Notes: generated from the sequence alone by a model not told the origin. Positions 18,000 through 27,885 are shown, numbered from the stretch's first letter. The stretch is 64,000 nucleotides of DNA from Rosistilla ulvae (GCF_007741475.1 NZ_CP036261.1:7069798-7133797); one strand, 5' to 3'. A program made the numbers and translations.

Positions 18000-20900
18000 T
18001 TAGCGGCCAGTCTGTTCGGTCTGCTGCATGATCGTCTCCAGCGATTTTGCTAGCACTTCCACCGCGGGGGGCTGCAGCATGTGAGCGTGGTCGCCTGGGA
18101 CCTGGACGTTCCGCACTTCGGTGACATGCGACTGCCACCCCAGAGCGGTGTCGTCGAACAGGTTGCCGGTCCGCGCTTGTTCGGCGGGGCGGATCAGGGT
18201 CAGCGGACCATCAAACTTTGGGGCCCGATACGTGTGGACCGCTTTGACATTTGCTTGGAAGACTTGGTAGACGTTTTGGCCGTAATCGGAGGCTTCGTCC
18301 GGCACGATCCCCGCCTGAGCAGCTTGGCTGGTGAAGTAGGCCAGCTGTTCGGCTGGCGACTTTTTCCGCAATTCTTCCAACGAGAAATGAGCTTCGGCGC
18401 CGGGGAACAGAGCCATGATCAGCGGCAGGAAGTCCTCTTCGCTGAGCGTCGAGTTGTCGTCCATCAGCCCCGAATCGATCAGCCCCAGCATCCCGACCTC
18501 GCGTCCCATCGCTTTCAATTGACAAGCGACTTCGTACGCGATGTTCCCTCCCAGCGACCATCCGGTGACGTGCAACATTCCCTCGGGGCATTGCTGCTCG
18601 ATCGCTTTCGCGTAATGCGCGGCCATCTCCTCCACCGTCTCTTGCGGTGGGTGGCTGCCGTCGACACCGACCGCCTGCAGTCCATAGACTGGGCGGTCTT
18701 GCGACAAGCTGCGGGCCAGGTCCAGGTAGCAGAAGACGGTTCCGCCGGCCGGATGGATGCAGAACAACGGGACGCCGGAGTCGCTGGTTCGCAGAGGGAC
18801 CAGCGACGATGCGGTCATGGCCGATTCGGGGCGTCCGAGGATCGATGCCAGATGCGCCACCGTGGGGTCTTGGAAAAGAGCGGCTAGCGGGATCGCATGC
18901 CCGGCCAGGCGTTCGATCTCCGACATCATCCGGACCGCCAACATGCTGTGCCCGCCCAGTTCGAAGAAGTTGTCGACGCGGCCGATCGGACGAACATCCA
19001 ACAGATCTTCCCAGATCCCCGCGATCAATCGTTCCTCGTCAGTCGCCGGTGGCTCAAATCCCGCGGCACCTTCCGGGCGTCCCGCCGGGGCGGGCAAGCG
19101 GTCTTTGTCCAGCTTGCCGTTGATCGTCCGTGGGATTTCGTTCAGCGTAACCACTGACGACGGGATCATGTATTGCGGCAGCCGATCCTTCAACGCATCG
19201 CGTACCTGTTTGGCAAACTGTTGTTGCGTCCGACTGGCCAACGGGTTGCTGGCGAATTGCCCAAGCCCATCCAGCCCGACCAGCGTGCCTGGAACCACAG
19301 GAGCCACCGCCGGCACCGATTCCGCCGTATTGATGGCCGCGTCGATCGTGACGTCGAAGGCTGCGGGATCGTCCACGTTCCAGGAGAGATTGACCGACCT
19401 GTCGAGCTCGGTCGCAAGTTTCCAGAATGTTTGCGGATGTTGCGTCGGGATCTCGCCGACCGATTGCTTCAGTTCGCCAACGCTTCGGTCCTCGACAAAC
19501 CTGGCCAGTTTGTTTTGGATCGCGACGTCGCGGGCGACCCGCGCGTTGGGGACACCCTGCAGCACAAAAGCCTGCTGCGGCGATTGAGCCAACTGGCGCG
19601 AGAACGATTCGAAATCGAAGTCGTCTGTGAATTCGATCCGCTGCCGATCCTCGGCCGGCGTCGGTCGATCGAACTCCAGCACGACGTCGTACCGGAACCA
19701 GCTGAGTTCGTTTTCGGCGGTGGCATCTTTCAACTGGACCGTGACGCCGGTCAAGTTTTCGATTCGCGACTTGAGCGCCGCGAACAACCGTGGGTCGATC
19801 AACAGTTCCTCTTCGTGCTGGATCCGCGCCGCGACGCGGTCCCGCAGCGACTTGATCGACAGCGCGTCGGGAGCCTGTTGCAGTTCGATCGCCGTCGCCA
19901 TCGCCGACTGCAGACGGTAGTTCCGCAGATCGCCCAGGAACATCCGTCCGCCGGGAGCCAGCAGACGCGAGGCCTGTTGGATGACGCGAGCCAGGTAGTC
20001 GACGCTGGGGAAATATTGGACGACCGAGTTGAGCACGATCAGATCGAAGCGGCGATCGGCCAGGTTTTCCAAATCGTCGGCCGGCTGATGGAACAATTCG
20101 ACTTTGCCCGCCAATTCGGGACGGTTCTTCAACGCTTGCCGCACGTTTTCCAACGACGGAGCCAACAGATCGGTTCCGACGTACGAATCGCATTGGCCAG
20201 CGATCCGCAACAGAATCAGCCCCGTTCCGCAGCCGATCTCCAGCACGTTTTGAGGCTGCAGATCTTCGATTCGCCGCGCCGCCGCATCGGCCCACTCGAC
20301 CATCTCATCGCCCGGAATTGGCTGTCCCGTAAACGTGCTGATCCAACCGGTGATGTTGAACTCGGGGTTCAGCACCGGTGGCGCGACGCGGTGCGCGTTG
20401 GTAAACAGATCGCTCCAACTGTCGACATGCGCGTGCTCGAGCGATTGCGCCGCGGAATCCTGTCTGTCGGCCGACTCGGGCACAACATAAGCGACCAGCT
20501 GTCCCGAATCAGCTTCGCCTCGCAGCACCACCGCCGCTTGGCGAACTTGTGGCAAACGCTCCAGTGCCGCCGCGATCTCGCCCGGTTCGATGCGGAAACC
20601 ACGCAGACTGATCTGATCGTCGACGCGGCCAAGGAACTGCACCACGCCGTCGGGCAACCAGCGGCCCAGGTCGCCCGTCCGATACATCCGCGCCGTCGGA
20701 TCGTCGACAAACGGATCGGGAACGTAGACCTTGGCTGTCAGTTCGGGTTGGTTCAAGTAGCCGCGACCGACGCCTCGGCCGCCGATGTAGATCTCTCCCG
20801 GCATCCCGATCGGCACCGGCTGGGCTTGCGGATCGAGAACATACATCCGCATGTTCCGCATCGGGCCACCAATCGGCGGCCGATCGTCGCTGCACGGATC

Positions 20901-23312
20901 GGGGATCAGCATCATCGACACGCCAACGGTCGCTTCGGTCGGTCCGTAGCCGTTGAACATCCGTCGGCCCGGCACCCAACGCCGCGCCAGTTCGCCGGTC
21001 AATTTGTCGCCAGCCGAAGCGACGATCTTCAAATTGGGAAGCTGATCGCTGTGCAGCATCGACAGCAGGGCAGGGGGAAACTTTGCCACGGTGACCTGTT
21101 CGTCTTGCAGCATCGCGGTCAACAGACGCGGATCGCGAATCGTATCGGCGTCGGCGATCACCAACGTCGCGCCGCTGAGCAGCGTTAGCAGGATCTCCGA
21201 AATCGCACCGTCGAAGCTTGGCGAAAAGCCATGCATCACGCGATCGCTGTCGGTAACTCCCATCCGTTCGATCTGAGCGAGGATGAAGTTGACGATCGTG
21301 CGATGTTCGATCTGCACCCCTTTGGAAACTCCGGTCGATCCGGAGGTGAAGATGATGTAGGCGCGGCTGGTCGCGGTGGCGCGTCCGGCCAGGTTCGCTT
21401 CGGCCGGCGCGGAGGCTGTGGATTCCAACAAGCCGGCGACGGTGGAACACGTGATCCCGGCAAACGTTAGCTCCGAACAGAGGTCTTCATCGGCAATGGT
21501 CAGCGTCGCCGCGACGTCGCCAACGACCGACGCGACCCGCGCGAAGGGGACTGCGGGATCGATCGGAACGTAGGTCCCGCCGGCTTTGAAAATGGCAAAC
21601 ATCGATGCGATCGCGTCGATCGATCGGGGCAACGCCACGACAACGGTCGCTTCGTCGCCGACGCCTCGGGCGACCAATGTCGCCGCCAATGCGTTGGCTC
21701 GCCGGTTCAGTTCGCCAAACGTGATCGAATCTCCCTGGGCCCGAACCGCAACCGTGTCGGGATCGGTCGCCGCGCGGAGATCGAAGTGTTCGTGCACCGT
21801 ATGCGGCGGAACGAACTCCACGACGGGCGGGTTAAAATCGTCGATCACGCACCGCCGCTGCTGGGGCGAGACCGCTGGCAACAGATCGATGCCACAATCG
21901 GGATCGGCGACCGCAGCGGTCAACAGGACGGTAAAGCTGTCGATCAGTCGAGCGATCGTCTCGGGGCGGAACAGCCGCGTGCGGTATTCGACGTGACCGA
22001 TCAACCGCTGCGTCTCTTCCCACAAGAAGAAGGTCAGGTCGTATTTAGCCGTTCCGTTGTCGATCGGAATTGGCTGGATCGTCGTCTGGCCGTGGTTGAA
22101 GTCGCGGGGCAGATTCTGCATCACCAAAGCGGATTGGAAGATCGGTGAATAGCTGCGGTCGCGTCGCGGAGCAAACTCTTCGACCATCCGCTCGAACGGC
22201 AGATCGGCGTGATCGTAGCCGCCCAAAGTGACCTGCCGGACATGATCTAACAGTTCGCGGAACGTCGGGTTGCCAGCGGTCTTGATCCGCAGCGGCAGCG
22301 TGCCGACGAAGAACCCGATCAACGCTTCGAGTTCCGGTTCGGTGCGGTTGGCCACGGCGGTTCCCAGCACGACGTCGCTCTGCCGCGCGAACCGCGACAG
22401 CAGTGTTGCTTGAGCTGCCAACAAGACCATGTACGGGGTGCACTGCATCGACTGGGCCAGCGCGTTGATCTGCAGCGTCAACGCCTGCGGCAGTTCCAAC
22501 GGCAGCGTGGCCCCATCAAAATCTTGCGTCGCCGGCCGCGGGAAATCGGTCGGGAAGTCGAGGGCCATCGGAGCTCCGGCCAGCTGGGTTCGCCAGTATT
22601 CCAGCTGTTGCTCCATCCGCGATTCCGACATCGCCGAGTGTTGCCAATAGGCAAAGTCGGAGTACTGAATCGGCAGCGGTGGCAGGATCGACGCGTCGTC
22701 GATCGGCCGCGAGGGATCGGATTGGAAAGCGGCGTAGAAGGCCGCGATCTCTTTGAGCATCACGATCATCGACCAGCCGTCGGAGACGATGTGATGCATC
22801 ACTAACAGCACGACATGTTCTTCCTCTGCGATCCGGTAGACGATCGCGCGGAACAGCGGCCCGGTCTCGATGTCGAACGACTCTCGGCTCTCCAGCGTCA
22901 GTTGTCGCGGAAGGTCTTCGAATTCGTCGACGAACCGCGGCTCGATCGCTAGCGTTTCGGCGACCCGCCGCTCCGGTTGGCCATCGACCAAGTGGTAGGT
23001 CGACCGTAGCGTTTCGTGGCGATCGACAATCGCCTGGATCGAACGCGCGAAGGCCTGCCGATCCAGCGGCCCCGTGATCCGCGCGGCCAGCGGCATGTTG
23101 TAAAACGGATCGTCCGGTTCCAGTCGATCGACGAACCACAACCGCTGTTCGGCCTGAGAGAGCAGCTGCGGCGCATCGGCGGGGCGCCGCGGGATCTTGG
23201 TCGTCGGAGCAGTTTGCGCCGGCCGACGCCGCGATTTTTCGAGCAGCATCTGTTCCAGGAGCGCACGTTTCTCGGGGCTCAGCTGCCGCAAGCGGTCTTG
23301 AAAATCGGGCAT
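18000..23312 (-). CDS. single-module nonribosomal peptide synthetase, C-A(MT)-PCP-TE
   Basis: This 1770-residue megasynthase has an intact order of domains. The condensation domain (about 48-480) has 'MHHIVSDGW' (HHxxxDG, His173-Gly179). The adenylation domain (about 500-950 and 1345-1405) has 'FTSGSTGVSKG' (655-665), 'NGYGPTE' (787-793), 'YRTGDLGRW' and the A10 Lys in 'INGKLDK' (Lys1400). A SAM methyltransferase is inserted between A8 and A10 (about 960-1340; 'VLEIGCGTG' 1023-1031), as in N-methylating modules. The carrier domain has 'FFELGGHS' (Ser1456 for phosphopantetheine). A type I thioesterase follows, with 'GWSLGG' (Ser1586), Asp1613 and a C-terminal 'GDHAHM' (His1742). Aligning by eye to GrsA, the specificity positions read D-G-S-K-A-A-G-V-G-K; Asp235 implies an alpha-amino acid, but I cannot name it. 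No phosphopantetheinyl transferase or other assembly-line gene is adjacent. Confidence 0.95.
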   Translation of the reverse strand: MPDFQDRLRQLSPEKRALLEQMLLEKSRRRPAQTAPTTKIPRRPADAPQLLSQAEQRLWFVDRLEPDDPFYNMPLAARITGPLDRQAFARSIQAIVDRHETLRSTYHLVDGQPERRVAETLAIEPRFVDEFEDLPRQLTLESRESFDIETGPLFRAIVYRIAEEEHVVLLVMHHIVSDGWSMIVMLKEIAAFYAAFQSDPSRPIDDASILPPLPIQYSDFAYWQHSAMSESRMEQQLEYWRTQLAGAPMALDFPTDFPRPATQDFDGATLPLELPQALTLQINALAQSMQCTPYMVLLAAQATLLSRFARQSDVVLGTAVANRTEPELEALIGFFVGTLPLRIKTAGNPTFRELLDHVRQVTLGGYDHADLPFERMVEEFAPRRDRSYSPIFQSALVMQNLPRDFNHGQTTIQPIPIDNGTAKYDLTFFLWEETQRLIGHVEYRTRLFRPETIARLIDSFTVLLTAAVADPDCGIDLLPAVSPQQRRCVIDDFNPPVVEFVPPHTVHEHFDLRAATDPDTVAVRAQGDSITFGELNRRANALAATLVARGVGDEATVVVALPRSIDAIASMFAIFKAGGTYVPIDPAVPFARVASVVGDVAATLTIADEDLCSELTFAGITCSTVAGLLESTASAPAEANLAGRATATSRAYIIFTSGSTGVSKGVQIEHRTIVNFILAQIERMGVTDSDRVMHGFSPSFDGAISEILLTLLSGATLVIADADTIRDPRLLTAMLQDEQVTVAKFPPALLSMLHSDQLPNLKIVASAGDKLTGELARRWVPGRRMFNGYGPTEATVGVSMMLIPDPCSDDRPPIGGPMRNMRMYVLDPQAQPVPIGMPGEIYIGGRGVGRGYLNQPELTAKVYVPDPFVDDPTARMYRTGDLGRWLPDGVVQFLGRVDDQISLRGFRIEPGEIAAALERLPQVRQAAVVLRGEADSGQLVAYVVPESADRQDSAAQSLEHAHVDSWSDLFTNAHRVAPPVLNPEFNITGWISTFTGQPIPGDEMVEWADAAARRIEDLQPQNVLEIGCGTGLILLRIAGQCDSYVGTDLLAPSLENVRQALKNRPELAGKVELFHQPADDLENLADRRFDLIVLNSVVQYFPSVDYLARVIQQASRLLAPGGRMFLGDLRNYRLQSAMATAIELQQAPDALSIKSLRDRVAARIQHEEELLIDPRLFAALKSRIENLTGVTVQLKDATAENELSWFRYDVVLEFDRPTPAEDRQRIEFTDDFDFESFSRQLAQSPQQAFVLQGVPNARVARDVAIQNKLARFVEDRSVGELKQSVGEIPTQHPQTFWKLATELDRSVNLSWNVDDPAAFDVTIDAAINTAESVPAVAPVVPGTLVGLDGLGQFASNPLASRTQQQFAKQVRDALKDRLPQYMIPSSVVTLNEIPRTINGKLDKDRLPAPAGRPEGAAGFEPPATDEERLIAGIWEDLLDVRPIGRVDNFFELGGHSMLAVRMMSEIERLAGHAIPLAALFQDPTVAHLASILGRPESAMTASSLVPLRTSDSGVPLFCIHPAGGTVFCYLDLARSLSQDRPVYGLQAVGVDGSHPPQETVEEMAAHYAKAIEQQCPEGMLHVTGWSLGGNIAYEVACQLKAMGREVGMLGLIDSGLMDDNSTLSEEDFLPLIMALFPGAEAHFSLEELRKKSPAEQLAYFTSQAAQAGIVPDEASDYGQNVYQVFQANVKAVHTYRAPKFDGPLTLIRPAEQARTGNLFDDTALGWQSHVTEVRNVQVPGDHAHMLQPPAVEVLAKSLETIMQQTEQTGR

Positions 23313-23609
23313 GACTAATTCAGGTCCGCGATGAAAATGTGAGTTCTGGTCGGTATTGCTAGCACGCTACTGGTCGACGTTCAGCCGCTGGGACGCGGCC
23401 GCCCGCATCCCGAACCGGCCGGCAATTGCAAGCATTGTCCAGGAAACCGCCCGGGCCGCCATCCCGGGCGAAGCGGCGGCGATCGACGCATCGGCTTCCA
23501 AAATAATCGGCACATCGCCGCTGAAGATCCGGTCCAATGTGGCGGCGGCTGACATGAGATCCGCCGCGAATCGCCGGGTCGCAGCGGCTGGTTGGAGTGC
23601 TTTTTCTGC

Positions 23610-24332
23610 TCATTGGGGCCGATCGTTCCCCGTCCGGCGTTTGGGGATCAATTGATTGGCGTAGGCCAATACGTCGACGGCGATGTCGGCGATGATCGTG
23701 CGTCCTTTGGCGAGCCAGGCGGCGGCAAACGCCCAGATCGCGATCCACTCCATCCAGAACAGGAAGTTGTAATCGTTGAGCGTTTGCTTCCATTGGCTAT
23801 TCAAGACGAACAGGAATCCTCCCATCGTGACCAAGCTGATCAGGATCACGATCCCGCTGGCCCGGTAGATCCACCGTCGTTCCTGCAGGTGCGGTTCGGC
23901 TTCCCGCTGCGAATCGCGGGGAAAGTGGTACAGCGAATAGAAGGCGAGCGTCAGGAAGAAGACGCCGCCGCTGAACGTATGCAGGTACCCGGTCAGCGAT
24001 TTCTGCACCAGCGGGTCGCTGTTGAAGTCCAGCGGAAAAAGCGCCACGCCGAGCGCCGAAGCACAGCCGAGGTTGGCGGTCCAGTTTTCGATCCAGTCAT
24101 AACCGCGGTAGCAGTACAAAAAAATACCGATCGCGCACAGCGTGCCGACGAAGATGTCACGCATCCCGGTGTGATAGTAGCTGCTGATGTTGTGCTGAAA
24201 CGGAATTCCAAACAGCCAGCCTCCAGGGCCCAGGACCAGCGGCAGCAGCAGCCCGCTGACACCGATCGCGCGGCGGATCGTCAGATAGGAGACGACCAGG
24301 ACGTTGGTCTGGTCGGGATAATCGGGGATCAC
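23610..24332 (-). CDS. polytopic membrane protein (DUF998-like)
   Basis: The 240-residue protein starts at a GTG (24330-24332) that overlaps the stop of the EcsC gene by four bases (GTGA), so the two are coupled. About six hydrophobic segments are visible (for example 'VLVVSYLTIRRAIGVSGLL', 'DIFVGTLCAIGIFLYCY', 'LGCASALGVALFPLDF', 'GVFFLTLAFYSLYHF', 'GIVILISLVTMGGFLFVL', 'EWIAIWAFAAAWLAKG'). The pattern resembles DUF998/Frag1-like small membrane proteins, with no enzymatic motif. The family name is tentative. Nothing ties it directly to the NRPS downstream; 23313-23609 between them holds no supported gene. Confidence 0.7.
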   Translation of the reverse strand: MIPDYPDQTNVLVVSYLTIRRAIGVSGLLLPLVLGPGGWLFGIPFQHNISSYYHTGMRDIFVGTLCAIGIFLYCYRGYDWIENWTANLGCASALGVALFPLDFNSDPLVQKSLTGYLHTFSGGVFFLTLAFYSLYHFPRDSQREAEPHLQERRWIYRASGIVILISLVTMGGFLFVLNSQWKQTLNDYNFLFWMEWIAIWAFAAAWLAKGRTIIADIAVDVLAYANQLIPKRRTGNDRPQ

Positions 24333-25183
24333 GTCAACGTACCGTAAGACTCGCGAACGACAGCTTGGCCGTAAGCGCGTTCCAAGCGGCGAATCGTGAA
24401 GTGGGCGCGGGCCAGGTCTTGGTAGTGGTCGATGAAGTAGCTGTTGATCAATGCGCCGCCAATCGCTCCGATCACGGGGATCGCTTGAGCTGCGATCTTT
24501 TCGCTGACAACGACGCCAAACCGCTTGCCGATCTGAGCCACTAGTTTGACCAACGGCGGGGCCGCGGAATCGGCGAAGCCGTTTTTCAGTACGTACTGCG
24601 AAGCGTCGCGAATCTGTTTGGCCATCGCCGCGCGAACTGCGAAGTATCCGATCTCGGTATCGTCGTCGACTTCCGACTTCGCTCCCGGATCCAGCGCGAA
24701 GACTTGCAGACAGGCCAGGCGGGATTCGACGCTCGACAAATCCTCCCCTTCGCTGCGAGCGATGTCGGCGACGCTGCGGAGGATCAACACCGTCGAGACG
24801 GGCAATTCGGCGGCGACCGTTGCGCCACCCATCGCGCCACCGGCGGCTCCGGATAGTCCGGCCAACAGTTTGTGCGTCAACAAGCGAGGTTTGCCCGTCT
24901 TGCCCGCGTCGTCACCGAGCGTGCGGAGAGCGACATCCAACGCGACGTTTAACGATTTGTCGATCGCAGCGTAGACAGCGTTTTCGGCGACGTCGGGCAA
25001 CAGCCTCAGCGAAGCGGTGATCGGAGCTCCGATCATCTCGGTCAAACGGTCTGCGATCCCGTGGTGCTCCAGAATCCGCTTGGCTTCGCGGAGCTCGTCG
25101 GTTGCCGAATCGGGCAACCGGTTGTCGATTAGTTCATTTGTCATCGGAATCGCTTTCGATCCTAAGGCTACTGTTTTATTCAT
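24329..25183 (-). CDS. EcsC family protein
   Basis: This 284-residue protein starts at ATG 25181-25183, with GGTGA seven bases upstream; an internal ATG at 25142-25144 lacks such a site. It has the EcsC hallmarks: an acidic helical N-terminus, a Gly-rich amphipathic stretch ('LLAGLSGAAGGAMGGATVAAELPVSTVLILRS') and a second Gly-rich segment near the C-terminus ('AQAIPVIGAIGGALINSYFIDHY'). EcsC proteins associate with membranes and are loosely linked to ABC export and stress; their biochemical role is unknown. It is coupled to the following membrane protein gene. Confidence 0.82.
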   Translation of the reverse strand: MNKTVALGSKAIPMTNELIDNRLPDSATDELREAKRILEHHGIADRLTEMIGAPITASLRLLPDVAENAVYAAIDKSLNVALDVALRTLGDDAGKTGKPRLLTHKLLAGLSGAAGGAMGGATVAAELPVSTVLILRSVADIARSEGEDLSSVESRLACLQVFALDPGAKSEVDDDTEIGYFAVRAAMAKQIRDASQYVLKNGFADSAAPPLVKLVAQIGKRFGVVVSEKIAAQAIPVIGAIGGALINSYFIDHYQDLARAHFTIRRLERAYGQAVVRESYGTLT

Positions 25184-25220
25184 TTGATATTCACCGTTTA
25201 TATCGGAAGTCGGCGGGGGC

Positions 25221-25475
25221 CTAATCGATGAACTTGCTGCGACGAACGGAAATCACCAGCAATAGGATCGCACCAACGATCGACCCGATCCAACCGCTCG
25301 ATTGGACCGCGGAACCGCCCTGCAGCAAATACCCGATCGCCCCGCCGACAAAAGAGCCCGCAACGCCCAACATGATCGTGCGGAAGCAGCCCATCGGTTG
25401 CGTGCCGGGAACGAGGCTACGAGCTATCAAGCCGACGAGTAGCCCAAAGAAGATCCAGCCGATGATCGAGAACAT
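25221..25475 (-). CDS. GlsB/YeaQ/YmgE family small membrane protein
   Basis: This 84-residue protein starts at ATG 25473-25475 behind AGGAAA; the upstream open frame adds no homologous residues. It has three hydrophobic segments with Gly zippers ('IIGWIFFGLLVGLIARSLVPG', 'TIMLGVAGSFVGGAIGYLL', 'GWIGSIVGAILLLVISVRR'), the signature of the transglycosylase-associated/YeaQ family. These are stress-inducible inner-membrane proteins of unknown activity. Only 37 bases separate it from the EcsC gene, so an operon GlsB-like, EcsC, DUF998-like is likely. Confidence 0.9.
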   Translation of the reverse strand: MFSIIGWIFFGLLVGLIARSLVPGTQPMGCFRTIMLGVAGSFVGGAIGYLLQGGSAVQSSGWIGSIVGAILLLVISVRRSKFID

Positions 25476-25654
25476 AAAGGTTTCCTGTATGTGAAATTGC
25501 CACCCGGTCGAGCGTCGTAACGCAACCGGAACCAACTCGAACCGCAGCAATTCTCGTGCCACATCCGCTCAAGAATGCAAAGCCCGGGGGAGAGGTGCCA
25601 GTTCGGGCGACTCGCTTCTTCGCGCACCATGTGGGGAGAGAGGCTTCTTATTTG

Positions 25655-25712
25655 TCTCGCTCCCCTCGCCCCGTTTGGGGAGAGGGGCTGGGGGGTGAGG
25701 GGCTTTCTGGCG
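25655..25712. repeat. GC-rich stem-loop repeat downstream of the baeRF-like gene
   Basis: CGCTCCCCTCGCCCC, then GTTTGGGGAGAGGGGC and TGGGGGGTGAGGGGC, can pair in alternative hairpins. The element lies immediately after the stop of the minus-strand gene ending at 25717, where a terminator is expected. A similar GGGGAGAGAGG tract sits at 25632-25644. The type is familiar from planctomycete intergenic regions. Confidence 0.6.
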
Positions 25713-25716
25713 GTTG

Positions 25717-26820
25717 CTAGAAGCGATAGATCGCGGCGACGGCATGACCGCCGGGCATCGAATCGTTGGCTCCTCGCAGGACGGTTCCGCCATGACGCAG
25801 CGTTTGAATCACAACGAGATTCACCAGGTCGTCGACCGATTCCTTTTCGCAGACCATGACCGAATCGATCCGCCCATGCTTGGCGGCAAAGATGACTTCG
25901 GTGATGTCGCTCGATGCGAGCGATTGAGCCGCTGCGGCCCCGAAACGTTCTGCGAAGTCCGATTGTGCCTGCCCTGCGGGATCGGACATCGCGTCGCAGA
26001 CCTGTTGGTTCAATTTCTCATCGCTCCACCGCGACGGGCTCCCGTCGACTTTGGCATCGATCGCCAGATCGGTAGTCGCTGCGAAGTGTCCGGTTACTTC
26101 TTTCGTGGCGACGACGACTAAAGGCAGGTTGGAGTTATAGACCGCGGAACTGACGAGGTCATCGACGCGCGTCAGATACTGCTGGCGATCGGCCCGGATT
26201 TTGTCCTCTCCCTCGCCGTGGCCGTGGAACATCGCCGTCGACGTGCCGGGCGTGTCGGCGACGCTGCGGTGGCTGGTGTTCTGCAGGTTCTCTTCGGGAT
26301 CGCGAGGCAGCACCAGATCGTGAAACTTCGCCGGCAGCCCATCGGTTTCCACCAACTCCATCGACTCGCCATCGCATCGGTACAACTTCGCGTCATCCCA
26401 GGTGAGCGTCAGGGCGAAGCAGTGCCCATCGCGGCTGTGCTGCGGCGCCAGCGGGGACAAGAAAAACGAATCACCCACGCAGCTCCGTTCCTTCACGGAA
26501 TGTGGCAATTGAAAAGCCCACAACTGGTCGGTCGTCAGATAGATCGCCAGCCCATCGGCCTGATGCTGCCAGAAGTCGGTCGTGGTTGATAATGACACAA
26601 CGGGGTCGAGGATCGAACAGTCGTGGCCGGGCGATTTGAGTTGATCGGACGCTTGAGCGAGCAGATTTTTGAGCCGAATCGCAGCCTGTTGGACTTCGCG
26701 GCCGGTGCGGTGCGTCGGTAGCAGGATCGAAACGCAAGGGTCGGCGCAGACGTTCGCCAGCTCTTTCAGATCGCTTGCTTTCAGGGTGCGAAGGGTCGTC
26801 TCTTGGGTCGTCGTCGACAT
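25717..26820 (-). CDS. baeRF-type (bacterial archaeo-eukaryotic release factor-like) protein
   Basis: This 367-residue protein starts at ATG 26818-26820, with GAGG seven bases upstream. The opening 'DLKELANVCADPCVSILLPTH' followed by 'GREVQQAAIRLKNLL' is characteristic of baeRF family 3-like proteins. The middle has the 'LTWDDAKLYRCDGESMELVE' strand-rich domain and the C-terminus a substrate-like 'HGGTVLRGANDSMPGGHAVAAIYRF' end. The central segment contains 'MFHGHGEGEDKIRAD', as seen in the group. These proteins are related to eRF1/Pelota and proposed to act on stalled ribosomes, but the function is untested. Cytosolic; monocistronic by spacing. Confidence 0.65.
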   Translation of the reverse strand: MSTTTQETTLRTLKASDLKELANVCADPCVSILLPTHRTGREVQQAAIRLKNLLAQASDQLKSPGHDCSILDPVVSLSTTTDFWQHQADGLAIYLTTDQLWAFQLPHSVKERSCVGDSFFLSPLAPQHSRDGHCFALTLTWDDAKLYRCDGESMELVETDGLPAKFHDLVLPRDPEENLQNTSHRSVADTPGTSTAMFHGHGEGEDKIRADRQQYLTRVDDLVSSAVYNSNLPLVVVATKEVTGHFAATTDLAIDAKVDGSPSRWSDEKLNQQVCDAMSDPAGQAQSDFAERFGAAAAQSLASSDITEVIFAAKHGRIDSVMVCEKESVDDLVNLVVIQTLRHGGTVLRGANDSMPGGHAVAAIYRF

Positions 26821-27105
26821 GAGTATCCTCGGGGCTGTGGTTTGCAAATTGGAATCAACTGGACTTGGGTAGCTGCAAACCGAATGCCGACCGACCGAAC
26901 CATCGCGATCCCAACGAATTCAATTACATGCAACGTCTTGTCGAAAGACTAGAAATCGATCGCTCATGCGGGGATATTGAATATTGGCACGACAATCGCA
27001 CGGGAGAGTCTTGCTAGCCGCTGCTGCCACGCGATTGAATGGCCTGTCTTTGACGGGCGTCGCTTTGCCGGAACGTCTTTCGAACTCGAGTCGCTGGGAA
27101 AACAA

Positions 27106-27885
27106 ATGACCACATTGATTACTGGAGCCTCATCCGGCATCGGCTGGGAACTGGCCAAACAGTTTGCCGCCGGGGGAGACGACGTCGTGCTGGTCGCTCG
27201 CAGCGAAGAGAAGCTGCAAAAATTGGCGGTCGAGATTCGCGAGACGCATCGTGTCGCCGCGACCGTCATCCGCAGCGACTTCGCAGAAACCGATGGAGTC
27301 GATCGGTTGTGTGAGCGGCTGCGAACCGATGAGATCCAGATCGACACGCTCGTAAACAACGCTGGTTTTGGTGCGTTGGGGCGGTTTGCCGAACTGCCCG
27401 TCGACCGACAGACCGATATGTTGATGGTCAACGTCGTCGCGTTGACTCGTCTGACGCGGCTGTTGCTTCCCGCGATGTTGGCCACCGGCAAGGGAGGCAT
27501 CTTGAACGTCGGTTCGATCGCCGCGTATCAAGCCGGTCCGAACATGTCGGTCTATTACGCCAGCAAAGCGTATGTGCTGTCGTTCACCGAAGGGCTTCGC
27601 GAGGAGCTTTCGGAGACGGGGCTGCACGTCACATGTCTCGAACCGGGGCCAACCGAGACAGGTTTCGGTGACGATTCGGGCATGGGCAAGCTGGACATGT
27701 TTAGTTCGGCGGCGATGTCGGCCGAGGATGTTGCCGCGGCGGGCTATCGCGGCTATCGAAAGAACGACGACGTCGTGATCCCCGGTTGGAAGAATCGGCT
27801 GATGGTGACATCGGCTGGCTTTCTGCCTCGCATCGCGACACGCAAACTTGTAGCGAAGATGCAGAGCGTCTCTCACGCTTCTTAA
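27106..27885 (+). CDS. short-chain dehydrogenase/reductase
   Basis: The start at ATG 27106 puts 'TTLITGASSGIGWELAKQF' at the N-terminus, the usual position of the TGxxxGxG NAD(P)-binding loop; an open frame further upstream adds 43 unrelated residues. The 259-residue product also has 'LVNNAGFG', the catalytic Ser in 'NVGSIAAYQ', and the YxxxK motif in 'SVYYASKAY'. 'PGPTETGF' follows, as in DltE-like classical SDRs. The substrate is unknown. The next gene on the same strand, a semialdehyde dehydrogenase, starts 25 bases later. Confidence 0.9.
   Translation: MTTLITGASSGIGWELAKQFAAGGDDVVLVARSEEKLQKLAVEIRETHRVAATVIRSDFAETDGVDRLCERLRTDEIQIDTLVNNAGFGALGRFAELPVDRQTDMLMVNVVALTRLTRLLLPAMLATGKGGILNVGSIAAYQAGPNMSVYYASKAYVLSFTEGLREELSETGLHVTCLEPGPTETGFGDDSGMGKLDMFSSAAMSAEDVAAAGYRGYRKNDDVVIPGWKNRLMVTSAGFLPRIATRKLVAKMQSVSHAS

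Noticed and set aside
19173-21188. A 671-codon plus-strand frame inside the NRPS gene
   Set aside because: Antisense to clear A, MT and PCP motifs; it is a complement artefact.
23367-23555. A 62-codon minus-strand frame upstream of the NRPS gene
   Set aside because: No ribosome site and no family; composition is compatible with chance in GC-rich DNA.
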